A DNA stretch of 15,377 nucleotides from Caryophanales bacterium UBA1424 (GTDB lineage: Bacteria > Bacillota_I > Bacilli_A > RFN20 > CAG-826). The position numbers were made by a program, and so were the translations under genes. Location of the stretch: NCBI GenBank assembly GCA_002329705.1, contig DCUC01000010.1, forward strand, positions 1 to 15,377, read 5' to 3'. Under the pieces are notes generated by a model. The model was not told the origin of the DNA. It saw only the letters and a program-made list of their open reading frames with translations, and ran no database searches. This document shows positions 1-5,941 of this stretch, one piece after another (within the stretch, counting starts at the first letter, position 1; every line of letters begins with the position of its first letter).

Positions 1-255
1 GGCGTCGACTGGGCCGGCCTCTTTCCTTATCTTGGATATACCTTTTTAGGCGGTTTTTTAGGCGAGCTTTTATATGCTCGGAAGAAGAGTCTAATTTTTA
101 AAAAAGAAAGTGATACTTGGCACCCCGTTGAAAAAGTCTTTCGACCTCTTACGTTCATCGGTTCTAAGACGATATATATCTACCTGATGCATCAGGTTGT
201 TTTAGCGGCCCTGACCGCCTTGATCTTCATCCTGCTTGGCATACCTTTAAAATAA
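1..255 (+). CDS. DUF1624 / HGSNAT-type membrane acyltransferase, C-terminal fragment
   Basis: This reading frame is open from the window edge and stops with TAA at 253-255, so only the last 84 residues are visible. The fragment starts with an aromatic and glycine-rich membrane segment (DWAGLFPYLGYTFLGGFLGE). A short charged stretch follows, then FIGSKTIYIYLMHQ and a final hydrophobic helix. A DW-x-PxLG segment followed by an IG-x-x-x-x-x-IYLxHQ segment is typical of the DUF1624 family, which is related to the catalytic domain of heparan-alpha-glucosaminide N-acetyltransferase. That family comprises polytopic membrane proteins thought to move acyl groups across the membrane onto sugars. The acyl-CoA ligase begins only 10 nt downstream, so the two are probably cotranscribed. 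The substrate cannot be read from this fragment. A member of another membrane acyltransferase family is the main alternative. Confidence 0.7.
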   Translation, partial: GVDWAGLFPYLGYTFLGGFLGELLYARKKSLIFKKESDTWHPVEKVFRPLTFIGSKTIYIYLMHQVVLAALTALIFILLGIPLK

Positions 256-265
256 GAGGAATCAC

Positions 266-1864
266 ATGAAAAAAAACACGACTTTATATGGTGCCTTGCT
301 CGCCACCAGCACACGCTATCCGAAGCGAAACGCACTCATATATATGCGGCAAAAAATTACTTATGAAGGGCTTTTGCGCGATGTTAATCGTCTAGCGAAA
401 GGCCTGGCTGACTACGGGGTCAAAGCCGATGATGTCGTCTCCGTCTGCCTCCCTAATATTCCGAGTGCCGTCCATCTTTTATATGCCATCAACCAGCTCG
501 GAGCCATCGCTAATCTCATCCATCCTCTGATGAAATACGAGCAGATGAAAGGCATCATGGAGGAGACGAAAAGCAAGCTCCTGTTCGTCTTGGACAGTTT
601 TTTTGCGGAGTTCACCGATTTGACCAAACTCGGTATTCGCGTCGTGGCTTGCTCCCCAGTCCAAACTTTAAATCCGCTCGTAAAAACGATCTATTCGTTG
701 CAGAACCGAAGTAAAATCAAAAATATTGCAAATAGCGACAAAATCCTGTCTTTTTATCAAAAAGAAGGCGTTTTTGCATGCGATAATGATTTTACGAAAG
801 ACGCTATTTACCTCCACAGCGGGGGGACGACCGGCAAACCAAAAGTGGTGGCCCTTTCCTCTTTTAGCATCAATGCGCTGGCCAGTAACGGGCTTGACAT
901 TTTAGGAATTAACGACACCAAAGACAAGTTCATGCTCGCCGTCCTTCCCATCTTTCACGGCTTCGGTTTGTGCATGGGAATGCATGCCTGTCTAGCGTTT
1001 GGCGCCTGCAATACACTCATGCCTAAATTTCACTCAGAACAAGTGGTAAAATATTTAAAAAAGAAACAGATTTCCTTTATCATCGGCGTCCCGATTTTAT
1101 TTGAAGCGCTCTTGCGGAATAAGCACTTTCGCGGTCCGGCCCTTAAAAATCTGCTCATCTGTTTTGTCGGGGGAGACTTTGTCGCCCCGTCCCTTTTTGA
1201 ACGCTTCAATAATCTGATGGAAAAATATGGTTCATCCGCCCGGCTTTATGAAGGCTATGGCCTGACTGAAGTCGTCACGGTTTGCTCCGTTAATAACCAT
1301 CGTTTTCACAAAGCCGGAACAGTCGGAAAAATTCTTCCTAATGTCGCGATGAAAGTCGTCGATCTCGACACTAAAAGCGACATGCCTTTCGGTCGTGACG
1401 GCGAGCTCTATGTCCGCGGCGAAACAATGATGAATGGCTATCGCTTTTTGCAAGACGAAAAGGATCAACCGTTTGTTCGGGACAAAGATGGACAAGTCTG
1501 GATTGCGACCGGCGATTACGGAAGTCTGGATGAAGATGGTTTTGTCTACTTTCGGCAAAGGTTAAAACGCATTATTAAGGTCAGCGGCATCAATGTCTTT
1601 CCTAACGAGATTGAAGGCGCGGTTATGGATATGGGCTCGGTTCACGAATGCGCGGCGGTGGCCATCGCTGACGAAAAGCTCGGGAATGCCATTAAATTGT
1701 TCGTTGTTCTGGATCATGCGGCCAAGGCCTCAAATTTCGACGATGAGATCAAAGCGGTAGTTTTGAAGCGCTGCGGAGTTTATGCGGTACCCAAGGAAAT
1801 TGTCTATCGCGATCATCTTCCCAAGACTTTAGTAGGTAAAGTCGATACAAAGGCTCTTTCATAA
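266..1864 (+). CDS. AMP-forming acyl-CoA synthetase (long-chain-fatty-acid-CoA ligase type)
   Basis: The 532-residue protein is a full-length member of the ANL (AMP-binding) superfamily, which activates a carboxylic acid with ATP to an acyl-adenylate and transfers it to CoA or another thiol. The core motifs are intact: the P-loop-like YLHSGGTTGKPK at about 182-193, YEGYGLTE at 328-335, the hinge region with GDYGSLDEDGF at 416-426, and the C-terminal catalytic lysine in PKTLVGK at 519-525. The ATG at 266 follows AAGAGG at a good distance. It lies 10 nt after the stop of the membrane acyltransferase, which suggests an operon in which the ligase supplies an activated acyl group. No signal peptide or membrane helix is evident, so it is cytoplasmic. 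Chain length and acceptor are not determinable; a ligase for aryl or short acids is possible. Confidence 0.85.
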   Translation: MKKNTTLYGALLATSTRYPKRNALIYMRQKITYEGLLRDVNRLAKGLADYGVKADDVVSVCLPNIPSAVHLLYAINQLGAIANLIHPLMKYEQMKGIMEETKSKLLFVLDSFFAEFTDLTKLGIRVVACSPVQTLNPLVKTIYSLQNRSKIKNIANSDKILSFYQKEGVFACDNDFTKDAIYLHSGGTTGKPKVVALSSFSINALASNGLDILGINDTKDKFMLAVLPIFHGFGLCMGMHACLAFGACNTLMPKFHSEQVVKYLKKKQISFIIGVPILFEALLRNKHFRGPALKNLLICFVGGDFVAPSLFERFNNLMEKYGSSARLYEGYGLTEVVTVCSVNNHRFHKAGTVGKILPNVAMKVVDLDTKSDMPFGRDGELYVRGETMMNGYRFLQDEKDQPFVRDKDGQVWIATGDYGSLDEDGFVYFRQRLKRIIKVSGINVFPNEIEGAVMDMGSVHECAAVAIADEKLGNAIKLFVVLDHAAKASNFDDEIKAVVLKRCGVYAVPKEIVYRDHLPKTLVGKVDTKALS

Positions 1865-1881
1865 CTGCCGCAGTATAATGC

Positions 1882-1910
1882 TTAGAAAATCACCGCAAAT
1901 GTCGTATACT
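1882..1910 (+). promoter_or_regulatory. Candidate sigma-A promoter for the zinc-ribbon/amidohydrolase genes
   Basis: TTAGAA at 1882-1887 and TATACT at 1905-1910 are separated by 17 nt. Transcription would begin near 1917, just before the AAGGAG at 1924-1929. The -10 box is good, the -35 box is weak, and there is no strong competing promoter in the 73-nt gap. Confidence 0.4.
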
Positions 1911-1937
1911 ATACTTATCTTATAAGGAGATTTTCCT

Positions 1938-2060
1938 ATGCAAAAATATCGTTGCCTTAGATGCGGGCAGATCGTCGTGCCAAACGAAGACGGAACATGC
2001 CCGGTTTGCGGCGCTCCCAAAGAAAAACTTCGTCCGCTTCCGGAACCGAAAAAACAATGA
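1938..2060 (+). CDS. 40-residue stand-alone rubredoxin-like zinc ribbon protein
   Basis: This small gene reads ATG at 1938 to TGA at 2058-2060 and has a clear AAGGAG at 1924-1929. The product has two cysteine knuckles, YRCLRCG (Cys6, Cys9) and CPVCGAPKE (Cys21, Cys24), followed by a proline/lysine tail. The spacing and the CPVCGAPK knuckle closely resemble the rubredoxin-like domain found at the C-terminus of rubrerythrins, which binds one iron or zinc through four cysteines. Here it stands alone without the ferritin-like diiron domain. It could act as a small electron carrier in oxidative-stress defence, or simply as a structural zinc ribbon. It lies 41 nt upstream of the amidohydrolase and probably shares its transcript. 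The function is inferred from the fold only. Confidence 0.75.
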   Translation: MQKYRCLRCGQIVVPNEDGTCPVCGAPKEKLRPLPEPKKQ

Positions 2061-2101
2061 TATGCTTTGCTTCTTGAGCATATTTATAAGGAGGATTTGA
2101 A

Positions 2102-3382
2102 ATGCGCATATTATTTGAAGATGCCCGCATTCTCAGCATGAACGATAAGCCCCTATTCCGCGGCGATCTCGTCGTCGACGGAAACCGCATTGTTTATCTC
2201 GGTCATAACGGTTCGCGACAAGGTCCCTTTGATCGCGTCATATTATGTGACGGAAATGTTTTGATGCCCGGATTTAAAAACGCCCATACGCACTCGGCGA
2301 TGACTTTTTTAAGAAGTTACGCCGATGATTTAGCGCTTCGCGACTGGCTTTACAACTGGGTTTTTCCGATCGAGGCAAAACTTCAGCCGAGCGATGTCTA
2401 TCATCTGTCCAAATTAGCTTTTGCCGAATATTTGACCAGCGGTATTACCGCGAATTTTGATATGTATTATTTCCCCAAAGAAATCGCCCGCGCTTCAATG
2501 GATTTTGGCATGCGGACACTCATTCTCGGCACTCCGACCTCCTTTAAAGAATCAATCGAAGGTTTGCGTGAGAATTACGAGGCGATCAACGGCCGCTCGC
2601 CGCTCGTCAATTTCCGGCTCGGTTTTCATGCCGAATATACCTCAACTCACGAGATGCTCGTATCTTTAGCTAAATTAGCTAACGAACTCAAAGCGCCCGT
2701 CTTCACACACATCAGCGAGACGCAAAATGAAGTCAACGGCTGCATTGAAAGACATGGTGACACACCGGCCGTCTACTTTGAGAAATTAGGTTTATTTAAC
2801 TATGGCGGAGGCGGTTTTCACGGCGTCTATTTGACTGATCAGGACATGGAGATATTTAAGCGCCGCAATCTCCATCTCGTCTCCTGCCCGAGCAGCAACA
2901 CGAAGCTGGCCAGCGGCATCGCCCCCATTCAGAAGTTTTATGACTACGGAATCAACCTTTCGTTAGGCACTGACGGTCCGGCCAGCAACAACTGCCTCGA
3001 CTTCTTCCGCGAGATGTTTTTGGCAACCGGTCTTTCCAAGCTCAAGACGATGGATCCGACTTCTCTCGATGCTTATAAAGTCTTGAAGATGGCGACCGTC
3101 GGCGGAGCCAAGGCGATGGGCTTAGATGAGGCGGATACCCTCGAAGTTGGCAAACTCGCCGACATTATCATGATCGACCTCAAGCGCCCGAGCATGCAGC
3201 CGCTCAATAACATCGAAAAAAATATCGTCTACAGCGGCGCAAAAGATGTCATTAAGATGACGATGATCGATGGCCGTATTTTATACGAAGATGGTAAGTT
3301 CTTCCTCGGCGAACCGATTGAAGACCTCTACAAGCGGGCCCAGGAAGTTACTGACCGCATTAAACAAGAGATTACGAAATAG
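2102..3382 (+). CDS. mtaD: 5-methylthioadenosine/S-adenosylhomocysteine deaminase-type amidohydrolase
   Basis: The 426-residue protein belongs to the metal-dependent amidohydrolase superfamily, in the SAH/MTA deaminase (MtaD, TrzA/AtzA-like) branch, which hydrolytically deaminates adenosine-type thioethers to the inosyl form. Metal ligands and catalytic residues are visible: HTH at 62-64 in the segment NAHTHSAMTFLRSYADD, His176 in GFHAEYT, HISE at 203-206, His240 in FHGVYL and Asp291 in TDGPASN. The C-terminal LADIIMIDL motif re-forms the small beta-sandwich domain. The length is normal for the family. The ATG is preceded by AAGGAGG at about 2088-2094. The role would be salvage or detoxification of SAM by-products. 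Related enzymes act on other amino-purines or guanine, so the substrate assignment is moderate while the family is firm. Confidence 0.8.
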   Translation: MRILFEDARILSMNDKPLFRGDLVVDGNRIVYLGHNGSRQGPFDRVILCDGNVLMPGFKNAHTHSAMTFLRSYADDLALRDWLYNWVFPIEAKLQPSDVYHLSKLAFAEYLTSGITANFDMYYFPKEIARASMDFGMRTLILGTPTSFKESIEGLRENYEAINGRSPLVNFRLGFHAEYTSTHEMLVSLAKLANELKAPVFTHISETQNEVNGCIERHGDTPAVYFEKLGLFNYGGGGFHGVYLTDQDMEIFKRRNLHLVSCPSSNTKLASGIAPIQKFYDYGINLSLGTDGPASNNCLDFFREMFLATGLSKLKTMDPTSLDAYKVLKMATVGGAKAMGLDEADTLEVGKLADIIMIDLKRPSMQPLNNIEKNIVYSGAKDVIKMTMIDGRILYEDGKFFLGEPIEDLYKRAQEVTDRIKQEITK

Positions 3383-3409
3383 CCTATTTATAATCATATC
3401 GTTATGAAA

Positions 3410-3445
3410 TGACCTCCAAATATTTTAATATTTATGCGGAGGTTA
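3410..3445 (+). promoter_or_regulatory. Hairpin that encloses the ribosome binding site of the lactate dehydrogenase gene
   Basis: TGACCTCC (3410-3417) pairs with GGAGGTTA (3438-3445) over 8 bp, including one G-T pair. Inside it AAATAT (3418-3423) pairs with ATATTT (3428-3433), leaving a TTTA loop and a 4-nt bulge, ATGC (3434-3437). The 3' arm contains the GGAGG that serves the ATG at 3452. In RNA this would hide the Shine-Dalgarno sequence. There is no following T-run, so it is not a typical terminator. A TATAAT at 3389-3394 could be a -10 box for a local transcript, but no good -35 accompanies it. Confidence 0.5.
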
Positions 3446-3451
3446 TTTACT

Positions 3452-4408
3452 ATGGAAAACCGCAAAGTTGTCATCATCGGAGACGGCGCCGTCGGCTCAT
3501 CGACCGCCTTTGCTCTCTTGCAAGGTCAAAGTGTTAACGAAATCATCATCATCGATATAAATAAAAGCAAAGCCGAAGGCGATGTCTTGGACATGCAGCA
3601 CGGCATCTCATTTGTCTCGCCGAAAATTTTAAAGGCCGGAGACTATCGAGATTGTCAAGATGCCCACATCATCATCATCACGGCCGGCGTCGCTCAGCGC
3701 GATGGCGAAACGCGCATCGACCTGCTTAAACGAAACGTCAAAGTGTTCGATTCGATCATCGAAGGCATTCGTCCTTATCTTGATGAAGAGGTTATCGTCT
3801 TGGTCGTTACCAATCCTGTCGATATTTTATCTTACTATGTAAACAAGAAACTTAATCTGGCCCCCGGCCGTGTCATCGGAAGCGGGACGGTCCTCGACAC
3901 TTCGCGCCTGAAATACTTAATCAGCGAAGATACCGGCGTCGATCCGCGCAACGTCCATACCTACGTCGTCGGCGAACACGGCGACAGCGAAGTCGCCACT
4001 TTTTCAATTACGACGATCGGCGGCGTCAATCTGGAAGACTACTGTGCGAGCTGCAATCGCTGCGCCTGCCACGGCAAGCTGAAGTTTGAAGAATTACTCG
4101 ACGAAGTTAAACGCGCCGCCTACGATATCATCTCCAAAAAAGGCGCGACATACTATGCCGTCGCCCTCGCCGTCGCCCGCATCGTTGAAGCGATCGTCAA
4201 TAACACAAATAGCATTCTGACCGTGTCCTCGTTGATTGAAGATGCTTATGACGGACGCATTTATGACGTTTATCTTTCGCTGCCTTCCATCGTCAACCGG
4301 CAGGGAGCGTCACGGCTTTTGACACCGAAGTTTTCGAAGCAGGAAATCGACGATCTGGTCAAGTCGAGCGAGCATCTGAAAAATAGTATTCGCGAATTGG
4401 GCTTGTAA
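3452..4408 (+). CDS. ldh: L-lactate dehydrogenase
   Basis: The 318-residue NAD-dependent enzyme converts pyruvate to L-lactate and regenerates NAD+ in fermentation. The Rossmann motif GDGAVG is at 10-15. AGVAQRDGETR carries Gln82, the residue that marks lactate rather than malate specificity, and Arg88. VLDTSR supplies Asp149 and Arg152, and GEHGDSE supplies the proton-relay His176. An upstream in-frame ATG at 3434 would give 324 residues, but it lies before the GGAGG at 3438-3442, so ATG 3452 with a 9-nt spacer is the better start. Residues 198-206 contain four cysteines in a C-x2-C-x2-C-x-C pattern, which is not part of the catalytic set. A strong terminator follows. The gene stands 69 nt downstream of the amidohydrolase and may be separately controlled by the hairpin over its ribosome binding site. 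Confidence 0.9.
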   Translation: MENRKVVIIGDGAVGSSTAFALLQGQSVNEIIIIDINKSKAEGDVLDMQHGISFVSPKILKAGDYRDCQDAHIIIITAGVAQRDGETRIDLLKRNVKVFDSIIEGIRPYLDEEVIVLVVTNPVDILSYYVNKKLNLAPGRVIGSGTVLDTSRLKYLISEDTGVDPRNVHTYVVGEHGDSEVATFSITTIGGVNLEDYCASCNRCACHGKLKFEELLDEVKRAAYDIISKKGATYYAVALAVARIVEAIVNNTNSILTVSSLIEDAYDGRIYDVYLSLPSIVNRQGASRLLTPKFSKQEIDDLVKSSEHLKNSIRELGL

Positions 4409-4414
4409 AAATAG

Positions 4415-4447
4415 AAAGTGCGACTTATGCGGTCGCACTTTTCTTAT
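4415..4447. terminator. Bidirectional rho-independent terminator between ldh and the convergent lipoprotein gene
   Basis: AAAGTGCGAC (4415-4424) pairs perfectly with GTCGCACTTT (4432-4441) around a 7-nt loop. A T-rich tail follows on the plus strand. On the minus strand the stem is followed by a run rich in T (complement of AAAAATAG). It therefore fits termination of both converging genes. The minus-strand stop codon (4444-4446) lies at the edge of the stem. Confidence 0.85.
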
Positions 4448-5553
4448 TCTAGAACGCTTGTCGCAAGCGGCAGGCTGTAATCAAGAAACGCTCTTATGAG
4501 CGGATCATGATAAAGGGCGGCTTTCTCGTGCTTCCAAGTCACATTTGCCCCATCGATATCAACATCGGCGGCAGGAACTTCTTTAGCGACTAAAATTGGA
4601 TCGCCGACAAAATCGGTTAAGTATGAAAGAGAATTTTCTCTTTCCTGAGAATAAAAACTTTCGGTCACTTCATATACGGCGGGATTCGCGCTTATCGTCA
4701 GCACATCGTTAAGATAAACCGATTGTGCTTTGATAATCGACCCGTTCGTGTCAATCCCATTTGGCTCGACATATTGGGCGGTCGGGACAAAGCCAGTCCC
4801 GTAGCCAAGAGTGGCGTTATTAAGCGCGGAGAGACCATAGGTGTCTTTAAAGCCTTGCCATTGGTTTTCATCATAGACACCACTTTTAAGTTTGATGCCG
4901 TCAACATCCGTGTCTAATAGATAAAGATTATTCATTGTGGCTGCGTTTTCGCGCGCATAGCTTTCAAGAAAATTTTCGCGAAGATATGTCGATTCCGTCT
5001 CATCATCATAATAAATGACGGTAAAACTCGAATCTTGGGCATATAAGTTCGTAAGCTTAGTGAGGTTGATGTCGATGATCGTCGGAAAAACGATCAACTC
5101 TTTCATATAAGTCGCAAATGAGTCCTTGCTGCCCCAAATCTTGTGGGTTGAGTTGTATGGGCGGTTTTCTTTGATGACGCCGTCTTTAAAAAGGCCTAAG
5201 GTTTGTGATGAACTGATAAAATCAAGGCCATACGAATCGCGCTTGGCGTTATCATCGTCAAAGAATTCGGAAAAATGCACGGTGTAGACGATGAGATTAT
5301 TGGCTTTGCGGTAAGGCATCAGGATTGAATCGCGGAAACTCGTCCAGCAGGTGCAGGGCGAATTCGGCGTCGAAAATACCAAAAAATTATCTTTGTCTTC
5401 TATTTTTTCGACGTACTGCTCATAACTTAAAGCGACAAGTTCATCTTCGAGCGTCCCAAACAGGAGCGGAGTTTTGTTCTTGCTTACATCGCAGCCGGCA
5501 AGTAGCGAAGCGGTTATGCTCAAGGCGGTGATTACTAATCCAAGGCGTTTCAT
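4444..5553 (-). CDS. Lipoprotein with a CxC thioredoxin-like segment, function unknown
   Basis: The 369-residue product starts with a lipoprotein signal peptide: MKR, a hydrophobic core and the lipobox LLAGC with the modified cysteine at 21. An upstream in-frame ATG would add ten residues, but GAGGG precedes the ATG whose first base is 5553, so that start is preferred. The segment at about 45-110 looks like a thioredoxin fold: a strand FLVFSTPNSP, then Cys67-Thr-Cys69-Trp, a helix and a strand LIVYTVHF. The CxC replaces the usual CxxC. A second strand-rich region resembling another thioredoxin-like unit starts near 160. The protein would be anchored on the outer face of the membrane. It may be a surface thiol-disulfide protein, or a scaffold that has lost redox function. 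I do not recognise a named family. It is monocistronic between a terminator and the divergent pot operon. Confidence 0.65.
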   Translation of the reverse strand: MKRLGLVITALSITASLLAGCDVSKNKTPLLFGTLEDELVALSYEQYVEKIEDKDNFLVFSTPNSPCTCWTSFRDSILMPYRKANNLIVYTVHFSEFFDDDNAKRDSYGLDFISSSQTLGLFKDGVIKENRPYNSTHKIWGSKDSFATYMKELIVFPTIIDINLTKLTNLYAQDSSFTVIYYDDETESTYLRENFLESYARENAATMNNLYLLDTDVDGIKLKSGVYDENQWQGFKDTYGLSALNNATLGYGTGFVPTAQYVEPNGIDTNGSIIKAQSVYLNDVLTISANPAVYEVTESFYSQERENSLSYLTDFVGDPILVAKEVPAADVDIDGANVTWKHEKAALYHDPLIRAFLDYSLPLATSVLE

Positions 5554-5572
5554 AAATGTCCCTCGAGATAAT

Positions 5573-5578
5573 ATTATA
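5573..5578 (-). promoter_or_regulatory. Candidate -10 box of the lipoprotein gene
   Basis: On the minus strand this reads TATAAT and would start transcription about 10-15 nt before the ribosome binding site of the lipoprotein gene. No close match to TTGACA is found at 16-18 nt upstream; TTGTCG is 20 nt away. The call therefore rests on the -10 alone. Confidence 0.35.
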
Positions 5579-5811
5579 TTCATCGCTTGCTAAATATGCG
5601 ACAAATAACATTTTTCGATTTTTGAAAGTGCGTGATACGGAGCCCGGAAAAATGCCGTAAAAAAGTCAGAAAAAAAGGAGAAAGACTTCTTTTGAATTTA
5701 TGCGACCGAAAACAATTTCAAAAAAGGTGCGGAAAAAAACGCTTACTAAGTTAAACAAATATTGCGATGCCGTCGAATAAATTTGCAGAAACCGAACTTT
5801 CAAAAAACAGG

Positions 5812-5890
5812 GTGAAAATATTTTCATTTTTTCTCGATTAAAATTTGTTGTATTTTCACGCGATTTCTTCTATATTTTATTCGTGAAAAT
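5812..5890 (+). promoter_or_regulatory. Three GTGAAAAT half-sites around the pot promoter (candidate operator)
   Basis: GTGAAAAT occurs at 5812-5819 and 5883-5890 on the plus strand and at 5852-5859 on the minus strand. The first copy belongs to the perfect 14-bp palindrome TGAAAATATTTTCA (5813-5826). The other two form the 9-bp inverted repeat ATTTTCACG (5852-5860) and CGTGAAAAT (5882-5890), which flanks the -10 box and overlaps the predicted transcription start. The arrangement suggests a dimeric DNA-binding repressor, perhaps with looping. The regulator is unknown. Confidence 0.5.
5848..5876 (+). promoter_or_regulatory. Sigma-A promoter of the potABCD operon
   Basis: TTGTAT (5848-5853) and TATATT (5871-5876) have an ideal 17-nt spacer. 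The transcript would start near 5883, giving a leader of about 60 nt with GAGGTG at 5928-5933 before the potA ATG. Confidence 0.65.
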
Positions 5891-5941
5891 TTTCGGGCCC
5901 GTTCGCCTTGAAATAAACACGGCTAGCGAGGTGAACAATCA

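Larger units (their letters stand above)
5554..5941. other. 388-nt intergenic region between the lipoprotein gene and potA
   Basis: This is the largest gap in the window. At its left end a minus-strand TATAAT (plus-strand ATTATA, 5573-5578) may be the -10 of the lipoprotein gene, about 20 nt before its start codon. At its right end lie the potA promoter and the GTGAAAAT repeats. The middle, about 5600-5800, is A-rich and holds no convincing gene, RNA or terminator. A 26-codon basic reading frame beginning at 5700 lacks a well-placed ribosome binding site. Confidence 0.6.

Noticed and set aside
1865..1875. Small inverted repeat ACTGC/GCAGT after the acyl-CoA ligase
   Set aside because: The loop is too small for a stable hairpin and there is no T-run, so it does not qualify as a terminator.
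2060..2083. ATATGCT/AGCATAT hairpin between the zinc ribbon gene and the amidohydrolase gene
   Set aside because: The stem is AT-rich, only three T follow and it is close to the next ribosome binding site; termination or attenuation is not convincing.
5700..5780. A 26-codon, strongly basic reading frame upstream of the pot promoter
   Set aside because: The nearest AGGAG lies about 20 nt before the ATG, no promoter is near it and the length is expected by chance in A-rich DNA.
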